A stretch of DNA of 64,000 nucleotides from positions 1 through 64,000 of the forward strand of contig CAXYYO010000001.1 in assembly GCA_964293305.1 (NCBI GenBank), given 5' to 3'. Below the pieces are notes generated by a model. That model saw only the letters and a list, made by a program, of their open reading frames with translations. It made no database searches and was not told the DNA's origin. The position numbers were made by a program, and so were the translations under genes. The stretch comes from CALAGJ01 sp964293305. Its GTDB lineage: Bacteria > Bacteroidota > Bacteroidia > Chitinophagales > Chitinophagaceae. Shown in pieces: positions 44,304 through 52,504 of the stretch (positions are counted from its first letter, which is position 1; each line of letters starts with the position of its first letter).

Positions 44304-45857
44304 ATGGCTAAAAAAAAGCAAGTAATACAAAGTGGAGTTTGGCAAATACTTAATGCCATCGTGAAAACGGCTTCACACTTTGTTTTTTATGCATTAATGG
44401 CACGTTTACTACCAAATGCTAAAGCAGAGTTAGGCATTTTCGCCATTCTCAATTCTTTTATGAATATGGGTCAAATCTTAGGCGATGGTGGCATGGGGGA
44501 TGCAGTATTACAGCGAAAAGATCCAGAAAAAGGACATATTAATGCAGCTTTTTTTTCAGGGTTACTATTGTCTTTCATTGTATTTGTTCTCCTTTTAATA
44601 GCTGCACCATACATAGCTATATTTTATAATGAACCCCGCCTTGTTTCTTCTCTAAGGATATTTTCTCTCATGTTTTTATTTGCTGCAGGTGGAGCAGTTT
44701 CCCTTAACCTATTACAAAAAAACTTTAAATTCAAAAAGATATTTTTTGGAGATGGGGTGTTTCTAGTCATTTCAAATATAATCGGTATCGTTATGGCTTG
44801 GCAGGGAATGGATTTTATGGCCATAGTTTATTCCCAACTCATTTATTATGCTGCCAGAATGTTTTTATTCTTGATGGCAGCACCAATACCAGTTAAACAT
44901 GGATTTAATAAATATCAATGGCGAGAAATGTTTAGTTATGGTGGGGGATTAACGCTTATCAGAGTCAATAATTATATAGCAAATTTTGGCATTGTGCTGG
45001 AAGTGGGCAAACTGATTAGTCAGTCTTTACTAGGTGTATTTGATCGTACTTATCGTATTATGAATATACCACAAAGATTTTTATACGACACTGTGCAAAG
45101 AGTAATGATGCCAGCTATGGTTAGTAAAATGGGAGGTAATAAGGGAGTCTTCAATGTTTTTGAGAAAACAATGTCCCTCATGAACACCATTATGGTACCA
45201 CTTACATTTTTTTTAGTTGTTTTTACAAAGCCAATTATTATAATTCTTTTAGGGCCAAAATGGGTAGATGCTAATACCATTTTACTCATGCAAATTTGTT
45301 TTCTGAGTTTGCCTTTGAGAATGAGTAGTAGTTTGGGAGATACTTTGATGAGAGTTTACAATCTTATAAAAGTAAATCTCATTAGAAAAATTGTCAACTC
45401 AATTGCTATATTAATTTTCATTTATGCTGGATATAAGATGAATGGTCTTATTGGTATTGGGTGGGCAATATTTGCATCCACTATTTTATCTTATATTCAA
45501 ATGATTCTTGTAATACGGAAAAGGATTTATCATGAGCAATGGAAGGGTCTTGTTGGAAAACCTTTTATAAATGGATTAAAAATTTCACTGTATTGGATAC
45601 TTCCAACTGCTGTTTTAGGTTTTGTTCTGAATTCAGTATTACAGAATGATATTGTATCATTTTTAATTGTTACTTCTATATTGGCTGTATTAATTGCTAT
45701 TGCATTTCTAAAAAAACCAACTTTACTTACTGATGATATTGCCTACATACAGGACGATCTTATAAGTATGTTCAAAAAAGGAAAAAAGAAAAATAAGCAA
45801 GGAAAGAAAAATATTGAGAACTCTACTATCACCACAGAAATTGAATCTGTAGATTAA
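44304..45857 (+). CDS. oligosaccharide flippase (Wzx-like, MATE/MOP superfamily)
   Basis: A 517-residue polytopic protein with about 14 hydrophobic segments, starting KKKQVIQSGVWQILNAIVK. The overall pattern and the internal MFSYGGGLTLIRV and LGVFDRTYRIMNIPQ segments match polysaccharide transporters that flip lipid-linked repeat units. The C-terminal tail is basic and polar (GKKKNKQGKKN). It lies between the kinase and polymerase genes. Substrate unknown. Confidence 0.85.
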   Translation: MAKKKQVIQSGVWQILNAIVKTASHFVFYALMARLLPNAKAELGIFAILNSFMNMGQILGDGGMGDAVLQRKDPEKGHINAAFFSGLLLSFIVFVLLLIAAPYIAIFYNEPRLVSSLRIFSLMFLFAAGGAVSLNLLQKNFKFKKIFFGDGVFLVISNIIGIVMAWQGMDFMAIVYSQLIYYAARMFLFLMAAPIPVKHGFNKYQWREMFSYGGGLTLIRVNNYIANFGIVLEVGKLISQSLLGVFDRTYRIMNIPQRFLYDTVQRVMMPAMVSKMGGNKGVFNVFEKTMSLMNTIMVPLTFFLVVFTKPIIIILLGPKWVDANTILLMQICFLSLPLRMSSSLGDTLMRVYNLIKVNLIRKIVNSIAILIFIYAGYKMNGLIGIGWAIFASTILSYIQMILVIRKRIYHEQWKGLVGKPFINGLKISLYWILPTAVLGFVLNSVLQNDIVSFLIVTSILAVLIAIAFLKKPTLLTDDIAYIQDDLISMFKKGKKKNKQGKKNIENSTITTEIESVD

Positions 45858-45918
45858 CTATAAATTATCAAGTTATTTAAAATATCTTTGCAAAACTGGA
45901 ACCTATAAATTGTAAATT

Positions 45919-47445
45919 ATGATCACCACATATAAATCTTTAGCCAAAGGACCAGATACAAATAGATTTAAGATAAGGTCTTCCGATGTCACTTTTTTTG
46001 CCCTTACAATGGTTATTGCATTGGCTACATACTCATCACTAGTTCTTACATCCTCTTTGCCACTGATACTAATTACACTTCCCTTGGTGGCTTATGACCG
46101 TGCATTTATGTTTCCTCTTTTTACAGCTATTCCATTAGCACAGGGTGCTTTTATTACTGATGAAATTGATAGTGATAGCATGGCGGAGAGTATAGCATTG
46201 CTCACGGTAATGCCTTTATTAATGTTAGATTTTCTTAAATTAAAAAGTAAAATCGTACCCTATAGATTTGTAATTTGGTATGTACTCTTTGGTATGTTGG
46301 TCGTTCTTGGACTAATTGTGTATATGCAACATCCCGATAACAAAAGATTAGGAGAAACTATGCATGAGCCTTCATGGAGGCTATATGTGCGTATTACACT
46401 TAAATTAATAAAAATTACGTTTTATTTTATTTATCTAAAAGTTTTGATCAATTATTCTTTAAAGGATAATTTAAGAACGTTAGAATATATCAGAAAAATT
46501 GCACCGTGGATTGTTTTTATGTTGGGTGTTTATCTAGTATTATTTGGTCGTTCTCAAGGTGGTGCCGCTACCGGCGATACTGAATCTGTTCAGTTGGGTG
46601 ATGCTCACCATGGAGCATTTACATCACAGCTTTGTGCAGTTGGTATTTATATGTATGTTACCATCTTCACTAAGGGGGAAAAATATTTCAATAAACTACT
46701 TGCATTTATTTCTCTTTCTATGATGTTTATCATGATTATGCAAATGGGTAGTAGAAATGGTCTTGTATGTTTTTTCTTAGTTAGTTGTCTTGGTTTATAT
46801 ATAAATCTGAAAGGTAAAAGGATTGACTATCAGTTTTTGGTAGTTGGTACATTTGTTTTAATTGGAATAGCTGGCATTATCTTTTCACTAAACTCACCTA
46901 CTATACAACGTGCCATTTATATGTCAACAGTAGAAGATGGTGGTAATAGATGGTATTATTGGGAAGCTGGAATTGAAGCCTTGAAGCATTACCCAATATT
47001 GGGAATGGGGGGTCATGAACCCGCCTCAATTGCTGCTGTTGCAAAATATGGTCCTGGGTTTATTGATAGTAAAGTAATGCATAATAGCTACTTAGAAATG
47101 GCAGTGGAGTATGGTATTGTAGGTGCATTATTTTATATTGGATTTTTAGGCACTGTTTTTATTTGGAGTTACAGGTTATTTATTTTTGCGCTGAAGAAAA
47201 ATTATCTGTTACTTACTGCTCCCTCTGTCAGTTTTTTGATACTTATGTTTTCTGCCTTATTTGTGAGCAGGATTTGGGAAACAGCTATTTGGTATAATAT
47301 CAGTTTAGTTTATGCACTTTGCATACAACTTTTGTATGTAGATTGGATGAAAAAGAAAAAAAGGAATGTAGTTACCTATTCTTCTATGGGGAATCAAATC
47401 CAAGATGCACAACAAAAAAACGTTGGTGGATTGCGAAGTGTTTAA
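45919..47445 (+). CDS. O-antigen ligase/polymerase family membrane protein (Wzy-like)
   Basis: A 508-residue protein with about 10-12 hydrophobic segments. The O-antigen ligase domain is recognisable from MGSRNGLVCFFLVS and the late periplasmic loop GMGGHEPA, followed by HNSYLEMAVEYGIVGALFY. It would polymerise or ligate the repeat unit. A Wzy role fits its place beside Wza-, Wzc- and Wzx-like genes. The conserved Arg and the H-N-x-Y-L motif are typical. No glycosyltransferase gene is adjacent. Confidence 0.85.
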   Translation: MITTYKSLAKGPDTNRFKIRSSDVTFFALTMVIALATYSSLVLTSSLPLILITLPLVAYDRAFMFPLFTAIPLAQGAFITDEIDSDSMAESIALLTVMPLLMLDFLKLKSKIVPYRFVIWYVLFGMLVVLGLIVYMQHPDNKRLGETMHEPSWRLYVRITLKLIKITFYFIYLKVLINYSLKDNLRTLEYIRKIAPWIVFMLGVYLVLFGRSQGGAATGDTESVQLGDAHHGAFTSQLCAVGIYMYVTIFTKGEKYFNKLLAFISLSMMFIMIMQMGSRNGLVCFFLVSCLGLYINLKGKRIDYQFLVVGTFVLIGIAGIIFSLNSPTIQRAIYMSTVEDGGNRWYYWEAGIEALKHYPILGMGGHEPASIAAVAKYGPGFIDSKVMHNSYLEMAVEYGIVGALFYIGFLGTVFIWSYRLFIFALKKNYLLLTAPSVSFLILMFSALFVSRIWETAIWYNISLVYALCIQLLYVDWMKKKKRNVVTYSSMGNQIQDAQQKNVGGLRSV

Positions 47446-47460
47446 TAATCATTTAATCTC

Positions 47461-47961
47461 ATGAAACTACACCATAAGGGTGGAGTTTTACATTATATCA
47501 GTTTTATGGGAATATCTATTAATACACCTGCTTTATTGTTTCCTGCTATAAGCTTGATCATGCTTGCTTATACCAATCGCTTCCTATCGTTAGCTAATTT
47601 AGTAAGGAATCTGCATGCCAAATATAAAAGTGAGGCAAACAAGCAAATTATACATCAACAGATACGTAATATTCGCTATAGATTAAAACTTATAAAACAA
47701 ATGCAGGCATTGGGGGTGCTAACTTTTATTACTTCCATTATCAGCATGTATCTTATTTATATCGATAAGATGTCAATAGCACATATATTTTTTGCACTCA
47801 GCCTTCTATCATTTGGTGGCAGCCTCTGTTTTTCATTTATTGAAATTCAGTTAAGTACAAAGGCAATTGAAATTGAACTCAGTGATATGGAAGGTATTGA
47901 AGACCCTTCTATTGTTGAATATATTAAAAGTAAATTTGAGAAAGATAATGGAGGAGAATAA
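47461..47961 (+). CDS. DUF2721 membrane protein
   Basis: A 166-residue protein with hydrophobic segments at about 21-37, 80-101 and 107-128. A basic, possibly coiled stretch (ANLVRNLHAKYKS to RYRLKLIKQ) separates the first from the second. The family is DUF2721, of unknown function. It follows the polymerase gene by 15 bp, so it is likely on the polysaccharide transcript but need not share its role. Confidence 0.7.
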   Translation: MKLHHKGGVLHYISFMGISINTPALLFPAISLIMLAYTNRFLSLANLVRNLHAKYKSEANKQIIHQQIRNIRYRLKLIKQMQALGVLTFITSIISMYLIYIDKMSIAHIFFALSLLSFGGSLCFSFIEIQLSTKAIEIELSDMEGIEDPSIVEYIKSKFEKDNGGE

Positions 47962-48102
47962 AGCATACTTATGTTAATTTCTTCAGGTTTAATAGAAATA
48001 TTGTAATAGCTTACCAAAAATATATCAAGTTCTCTACAACTTCAGTATTGCTCAAATCAAGAAAATGAAAAACCTGATCAAAGCAGTAATACACAGTTAT
48101 TG

Positions 48103-48876
48103 TTATTTATCCAAAATTGAATCGATATGATGCTTGCCTTTGAGCATGAATTTTTTGCTTTGCTCGATTGCATCCATTACCTGTTCTAGTATTTCATCTA
48201 CAGTTTTTGAATAGTCAATTTGAAGGGGCTCTTTGAACCTGATACTGAGATGTGTGCCAGTTTTTTTGAATCTAAGACCGGTTTTGTTGAATGCCCTCCA
48301 GAAACCATTGATTACTACTGGTACTACAACTGGTTGATTATTTTTAATAATGTGGGCTGTTCCTTTTCTACCCGGAGCAAATGGTTTTGTTGTACCCTGT
48401 GGGAATGTAATGACCCAACTTTTATTAAGTGCATCATCAATTTTTTCAGTGTCATTTTCATCTCTGTTTCTATTTACATTTTGTCCTTCGGCCCGCCAGG
48501 TACGCTTTACAGTAAGTGCACCAGCCAGTTTAAAAAGCCTGCTGAGTAAGCTACTGTTCATGGTTTCCTCCGCTGCTACAAAATGTACGTTTGTAAAGGG
48601 ATTAAGGAGATAATATGGTACGCCAAGTTTGTTTTCTTTACGCCATTTTACTGCACAAAATATGTGTAGAAAAAGCATAACGTCAGCAAAATAAGTTTGA
48701 TGATTACTTACAAATAATACATTTTTTCTAGGCAAATCACGCAGGTGCTCGGTACCTTCAATTTCTAACTTATTATACATGGCCAACCCTGGATAGCTAG
48801 CTACACCAACTATGGAATAAACCAATGCCCGCAGTGGTTTTATATACCTAATTCTTTCTACTATTGATCCTAGCAT
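48103..48876 (-). CDS. 1-acyl-sn-glycerol-3-phosphate acyltransferase (PlsC-like)
   Basis: A 257-residue acyltransferase. The catalytic block is NHQTYFAD (58-65), where five residues, not four, separate His and Asp. The later substrate motif is FPQGTTKPF, in place of FPEGTR, and VPVVINGFWR follows. It should acylate lysophosphatidate or a related lysolipid at the membrane. I recall the same spacing in Bacteroidota homologues, so it need not mean loss of activity. It converges with the polysaccharide operon. Confidence 0.78.
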   Translation of the reverse strand: MLGSIVERIRYIKPLRALVYSIVGVASYPGLAMYNKLEIEGTEHLRDLPRKNVLFVSNHQTYFADVMLFLHIFCAVKWRKENKLGVPYYLLNPFTNVHFVAAEETMNSSLLSRLFKLAGALTVKRTWRAEGQNVNRNRDENDTEKIDDALNKSWVITFPQGTTKPFAPGRKGTAHIIKNNQPVVVPVVINGFWRAFNKTGLRFKKTGTHLSIRFKEPLQIDYSKTVDEILEQVMDAIEQSKKFMLKGKHHIDSILDK

Positions 48877-48941
48877 ATCGTTGTGGCCGTGAAAATAAGT
48901 ATTTTAATAAAATGAAAGGAGATTTTGTTAGAACTCTTTGC

Positions 48942-49424
48942 TCAAATCATACCCACTTCTATACTTTCATATCCCTCATCTATTAATAAATTCTTTCCAT
49001 CTGCTGCAGAGGTTGCTAATAAATCGCAACGATTATTAAATGGATTGTTTGCATGCCCTTTTACCCATTGAATGGTAATACTAAATTGTCTGGATATTAA
49101 TTGATATTGTATCCACAGATCTTTATTCTTTTTACCCCCTTTAAAATTTGTAGCAAGCCAGTTTTGTAGCCAACCTTTTGAAATAGCATCTGCCACATAG
49201 CGGCTATCTGTATAAATAGTTACAGCAATATTTTTTTTTGTGAGGGCTTGCAATGCTTTTATTACTGCTAGTAATTCCATCCGATTGTTGGTTGTTTTTC
49301 TAAAGCCACCAGAAAGTTCTTTGGATTGATTTCCAAACATCAGGATGGCACCATACCCACCCGGACCGGGATTGCCTCTTGAAGATCCATCGGTATAAAT
49401 AATCAATTTCTTTTCGTTGCTCAT
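48942..49424 (-). CDS. rnhA: ribonuclease HI
   Basis: A 160-residue RNase H. The catalytic residues are D12 (IYTDGSSRGNPG), E50 (NNRMELLAV) and D73 (YTDSRYV), plus the later KGHANNPFNNRCD segment with His and Asp. It cleaves RNA in RNA-DNA hybrids. The frame extends to 49475, but that runs through a terminator stem; ATG 49424 fits the family length. Confidence 0.93.
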   Translation of the reverse strand: MSNEKKLIIYTDGSSRGNPGPGGYGAILMFGNQSKELSGGFRKTTNNRMELLAVIKALQALTKKNIAVTIYTDSRYVADAISKGWLQNWLATNFKGGKKNKDLWIQYQLISRQFSITIQWVKGHANNPFNNRCDLLATSAADGKNLLIDEGYESIEVGMI

Positions 49425-49461
49425 TGATGAAGCAAAATAAGCAAAGTATATAATTGAACAT

Positions 49462-49490
49462 AAAAAAAGTTCCACCTTTTCAGATGGAAC
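49462..49490 (-). terminator. intrinsic terminator of the sigma-factor operon
   Basis: Minus strand: stem GTTCCATC/GGTGGAAC (8 bp with one T-G pair), loop TGAAAA, then seven T. It lies 40 bp past the beta-barrel protein stop and just upstream of rnhA. Confidence 0.75.
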
Positions 49491-49529
49491 CCTATATCAC
49501 ATACGGGAATATGAATGTGAAAAAAACTA

Positions 49530-50414
49530 TTACCAATTGCTAAACCGTAAGCCCACAGCATAAGGATATTGCTGTAGCCCATTTTGATGCAATGCGTTTA
49601 CACTATAGCTGCCATATATGCGCACTGGGCCTAGTCCCATTTCAGCTACATAAGCAAAGCGCCAGGGCTCCAAATCAAAGTCTCCTTTTATTTTGTCTTT
49701 ACCACGTTCATCACTTATTTGTTTGTTTTTACTGCCTATACGATATCCTGCACTTACACCCGCACTTAGGGTAAAACCTTTTCTGTTTTCTGGGGTTGTT
49801 TTAATATTAATCATCAATGGCACTGTAAGATAATTTACAAATAATTTATTTTTCGAAAAGCTTACAGAGTCTCTGTATATATAGGCTGGATCATCATTAT
49901 AGCTGATTGCTTTTTTATAACGATAATTATACATCTCCATACCAAGGCCATATTTTAAATTGAGAACATGCTTGGTAATATTTAGCTTTTGCATAAAAAA
50001 CCAAAGATTTATATTACTAGATTTGCCAGTATTTAAATCAAGATCATCGGCTGTAAAAGGTGCGCCACCATTTGCATTGAGATAGGCATTTGCCACTGGG
50101 CTACCATATTCCGTTTTGTCCCGCATATTTGCGAAGCCTACATCAAAAATAAACCAGTTAGTACTTACATTAGATGGTTCCCGATGCTCATCATTATCAT
50201 TATCATTGTCATCATCATCATTTCCGATGGTTATGTCAATGGTTGCATGAGGGTCTTTTCCTGTTGTATCTCTATCATCAGATTTCTTTTTATTTTTAAT
50301 GATGATAAAATTTCCCACTTTAATAGTATCGCCTGCATTGGTGGCAGTACTATCCTGTGCCTTTGTTAATCCTGCACATAATAGTGCCATGAGCATGAGT
50401 ACATACTTTTTCAT
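49530..50414 (-). CDS. outer-membrane beta-barrel protein in an ECF sigma operon
   Basis: A 294-residue exported protein with a signal (cleavage near LTKAQDS at 20). It has an acidic Asp/Asn-rich linker (about 57-80) encoded by imperfect TCATTA-type repeats, then a barrel of about eight to ten strands ending in an aromatic residue (FSNW). It resembles PorT-like or generic OMP_b-brl proteins. It lies 13 bp after the putative anti-sigma gene. A role as the target or sensor of that regulon is only inferred. Confidence 0.7.
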   Translation of the reverse strand: MKKYVLMLMALLCAGLTKAQDSTATNAGDTIKVGNFIIIKNKKKSDDRDTTGKDPHATIDITIGNDDDDNDNDNDEHREPSNVSTNWFIFDVGFANMRDKTEYGSPVANAYLNANGGAPFTADDLDLNTGKSSNINLWFFMQKLNITKHVLNLKYGLGMEMYNYRYKKAISYNDDPAYIYRDSVSFSKNKLFVNYLTVPLMINIKTTPENRKGFTLSAGVSAGYRIGSKNKQISDERGKDKIKGDFDLEPWRFAYVAEMGLGPVRIYGSYSVNALHQNGLQQYPYAVGLRFSNW

Positions 50415-50427
50415 ATTCTATTTGTAT

Positions 50428-51570
50428 TTATTTTTTTATGGAACCAGATGTTGATTTAATAATATCCTCTTTGATGTTAGTTACGTTTTTAGTTTTATCA
50501 CTAAATATTTTTCCGGCTTTTCTGATTATACCCTTCAGTTTATTCTTATTCAGATTCAATGCACCTACATACAAATTGTTTTTTTCATCATCAGTTTGTA
50601 AAACTGTATAGTGATTAATGTTTGAAGCATTGGTTAACAAGGCTACATTGGCGTCTGTATTGGGTGGCACCCTTTCATTTATTGCCGCTATAACAATCGA
50701 ATTTATTGTTTCATTCATTTCTTCATCTGAAAGATTGTTTGCTGCAATGATTGAATTATTTTCAACTTCAGCAGTCTTGATATCTTCAACTAATATAGGT
50801 TCGTACGTATTGTCAACATTGTTTGTTACATCATTATTGTTGATAATGTTTTCTTTAACATTTACATATTGCTCTTTTGTATCTGAGGTGATTTTGTTGT
50901 TGTTTGTTTTTGCTTCAATTGTACTATTCAAAGTTGGCACCTGCTGCATATCTTTGTTACTAACAGTGGCAGGTTTATCTGTTGCCTTATTTTGAATATT
51001 GGAGGGCTCTATTTGCTTTGGAATCTCAATTGCTGATACAACTGCCTGATCTTGTTGAATCTGATTTTTACTATCCCATAAAAACCAACCTACGGTAAGA
51101 AGTATAGCAATTGAGGCCGCAGCCATCCATCTGCTAGGGGCAAGTGTTACAACCCTGTGGGATTCTTGTTTATAAAGTGATTCCTTATTTGAAAAAACAA
51201 TATTTTCCTCCGGCATACGGGTATTGAGTAATACATCCAAAGCAGGTTTGTATGCGGGGTTCTTTGTAACCCAAGTATCAACTGATTCTTTTTCAGCTTT
51301 GCTGAGTTCATCGTCTGTATAAAGCAAGAAGCATTCTTCACAATTTTCAGCTTCAATATGTAAAGAGGTTGACTGGTATAATAATTCCTTCTGTTTAAAT
51401 ATGGTTAAATCATCAACTGATATTTTTGTATCAAGAAGCAAATCAAACTCATCACTTAAATCGACATTTTTCAGCAGAAAATTTTCTACTTCTGTTTTTT
51501 CTTCCACAGAAAGTTCGTTATCTACATAAAGCAGAAAATATGATTCGTAATTATTTCTATTTATTTTCAC
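50428..51570 (-). CDS. putative anti-sigma factor with duplicated N-terminal domain
   Basis: A 380-residue protein with one membrane helix (about 148-166). Residues 7-66 and 76-135 are tandem copies at a 69-residue offset (YFLLYVDNELS against CFLLYTDDELS; LYQ against LYKQ). The periplasmic part is Asn/Thr/Glu-rich and low in complexity, ending in a basic stretch. I find no zinc-finger HxxxCxxC. Its position 17 bp after an ECF sigma gene and its membrane topology suggest it holds the sigma factor. The start is GTG at 51570. Confidence 0.62.
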   Translation of the reverse strand: MKINRNNYESYFLLYVDNELSVEEKTEVENFLLKNVDLSDEFDLLLDTKISVDDLTIFKQKELLYQSTSLHIEAENCEECFLLYTDDELSKAEKESVDTWVTKNPAYKPALDVLLNTRMPEENIVFSNKESLYKQESHRVVTLAPSRWMAAASIAILLTVGWFLWDSKNQIQQDQAVVSAIEIPKQIEPSNIQNKATDKPATVSNKDMQQVPTLNSTIEAKTNNNKITSDTKEQYVNVKENIINNNDVTNNVDNTYEPILVEDIKTAEVENNSIIAANNLSDEEMNETINSIVIAAINERVPPNTDANVALLTNASNINHYTVLQTDDEKNNLYVGALNLNKNKLKGIIRKAGKIFSDKTKNVTNIKEDIIKSTSGSIKK

Positions 51571-51587
51571 TTCAAATAAATTGTATG

Positions 51588-52073
51588 TTATAAAACATTT
51601 TCGGGTTTTGTAATATAGTTTCTGAGTGTAAGCCTTGCTCTATGTAGGTAAACTTTTACTTGGCTTTCATTCAGACCTGTTATTATGCCTATTTCTTCAT
51701 AACTATATCCTTCATAGTCTTTTAAAAGTACAAGACTGCGTTGGGTATCGTTTAACCGGCTGAGCGCATCTTGTAAATTTTTTTTAAGGTTATTAATCGG
51801 TTGCTGTACTACACGCATTGTTTCATTGAAATCCTCTCTTAGGTGCACCCTTTTTATTTTTCGCAGGTGGTCAATCATTTGATTATATGCTACCGTAAAT
51901 AGATAAGATTTACACCTGTTGTTATCAACTTCTTCTCTGTGCTTCCAGAGTTTTTCAAATGCAGTTTGTACAATATCTTTTGCATCCTCTTCATGTCTAA
52001 GATTTTTTACAATAAATCTAAAAACATTGTCTGCATAATTATCCACACATAAGTTATATTCCCGTTCCGTCAT
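51588..52073 (-). CDS. ECF-type RNA polymerase sigma factor
   Basis: A 161-residue sigma-70 family factor with region 2 (NVFRFIVKNLRHEEDAKDIV, then FEKLWKHREEV) and region 4 (LVLLKDYEGYSYEEIGIITG) ending in the helix-turn-helix SQVKVYLHRAR. It directs RNA polymerase to envelope- or stress-type promoters. It is first of a three-gene run with a putative anti-sigma factor and a beta-barrel protein. Its own promoter is not clear in the 52081-52504 region. Confidence 0.88.
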   Translation of the reverse strand: MTEREYNLCVDNYADNVFRFIVKNLRHEEDAKDIVQTAFEKLWKHREEVDNNRCKSYLFTVAYNQMIDHLRKIKRVHLREDFNETMRVVQQPINNLKKNLQDALSRLNDTQRSLVLLKDYEGYSYEEIGIITGLNESQVKVYLHRARLTLRNYITKPENVL

Positions 52074-52504
52074 AAATAGTTTTCTCTGTTCTGCTACATA
52101 CTAATTCTACTCTTTTACGGAGCAAAGCTATTAATGTTACAATCCAATAAATTTTTTCTGAAATTAACCTCTTGACGATAGGAAGCGATGGTGTAGATTT
52201 CCCTGAATAGATTCTTCACCTTTATCATTTGATTTTTCTTGCTCACAAGCTTCTTTGCTACCCTTTGCCTCTTTTTTATTTGCCGCAGGCAGCAAATAAA
52301 AAAATACTATCAATGTTAATAGCGTAATACAAAGCAGGTATAAAAATGATTTGTGTTTGATAGCAAAAATTTTTACAAAGATACTCGTCTTAATTGAAGC
52401 AATGAAAATTTATTTTACTAAATAAATTAGTAATTTGCGCAGGTAAATAATTGTTATGGGGAACGATTGGTGTATTTCTCTGTAACTATTCTAAAAGTTA
52501 ATAC
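52074..52504. other. 431-bp region between divergent sigma-factor and umuC-like genes
   Basis: It holds a short minus-strand open frame (52164-52403) with a signal-like hydrophobic stretch but no ATG, GTG or TTG start, and a dyad TAACT-N8-AGTTA (52483-52500) just before the umuC-like ATG. Nothing else is recognised. There is no umuD-like gene here. Confidence 0.5.

Noticed and set aside
49425..49475. N-terminal extension of rnhA
   Set aside because: It starts inside the terminator stem of the upstream operon and is hydrophobic sequence foreign to RNase HI.
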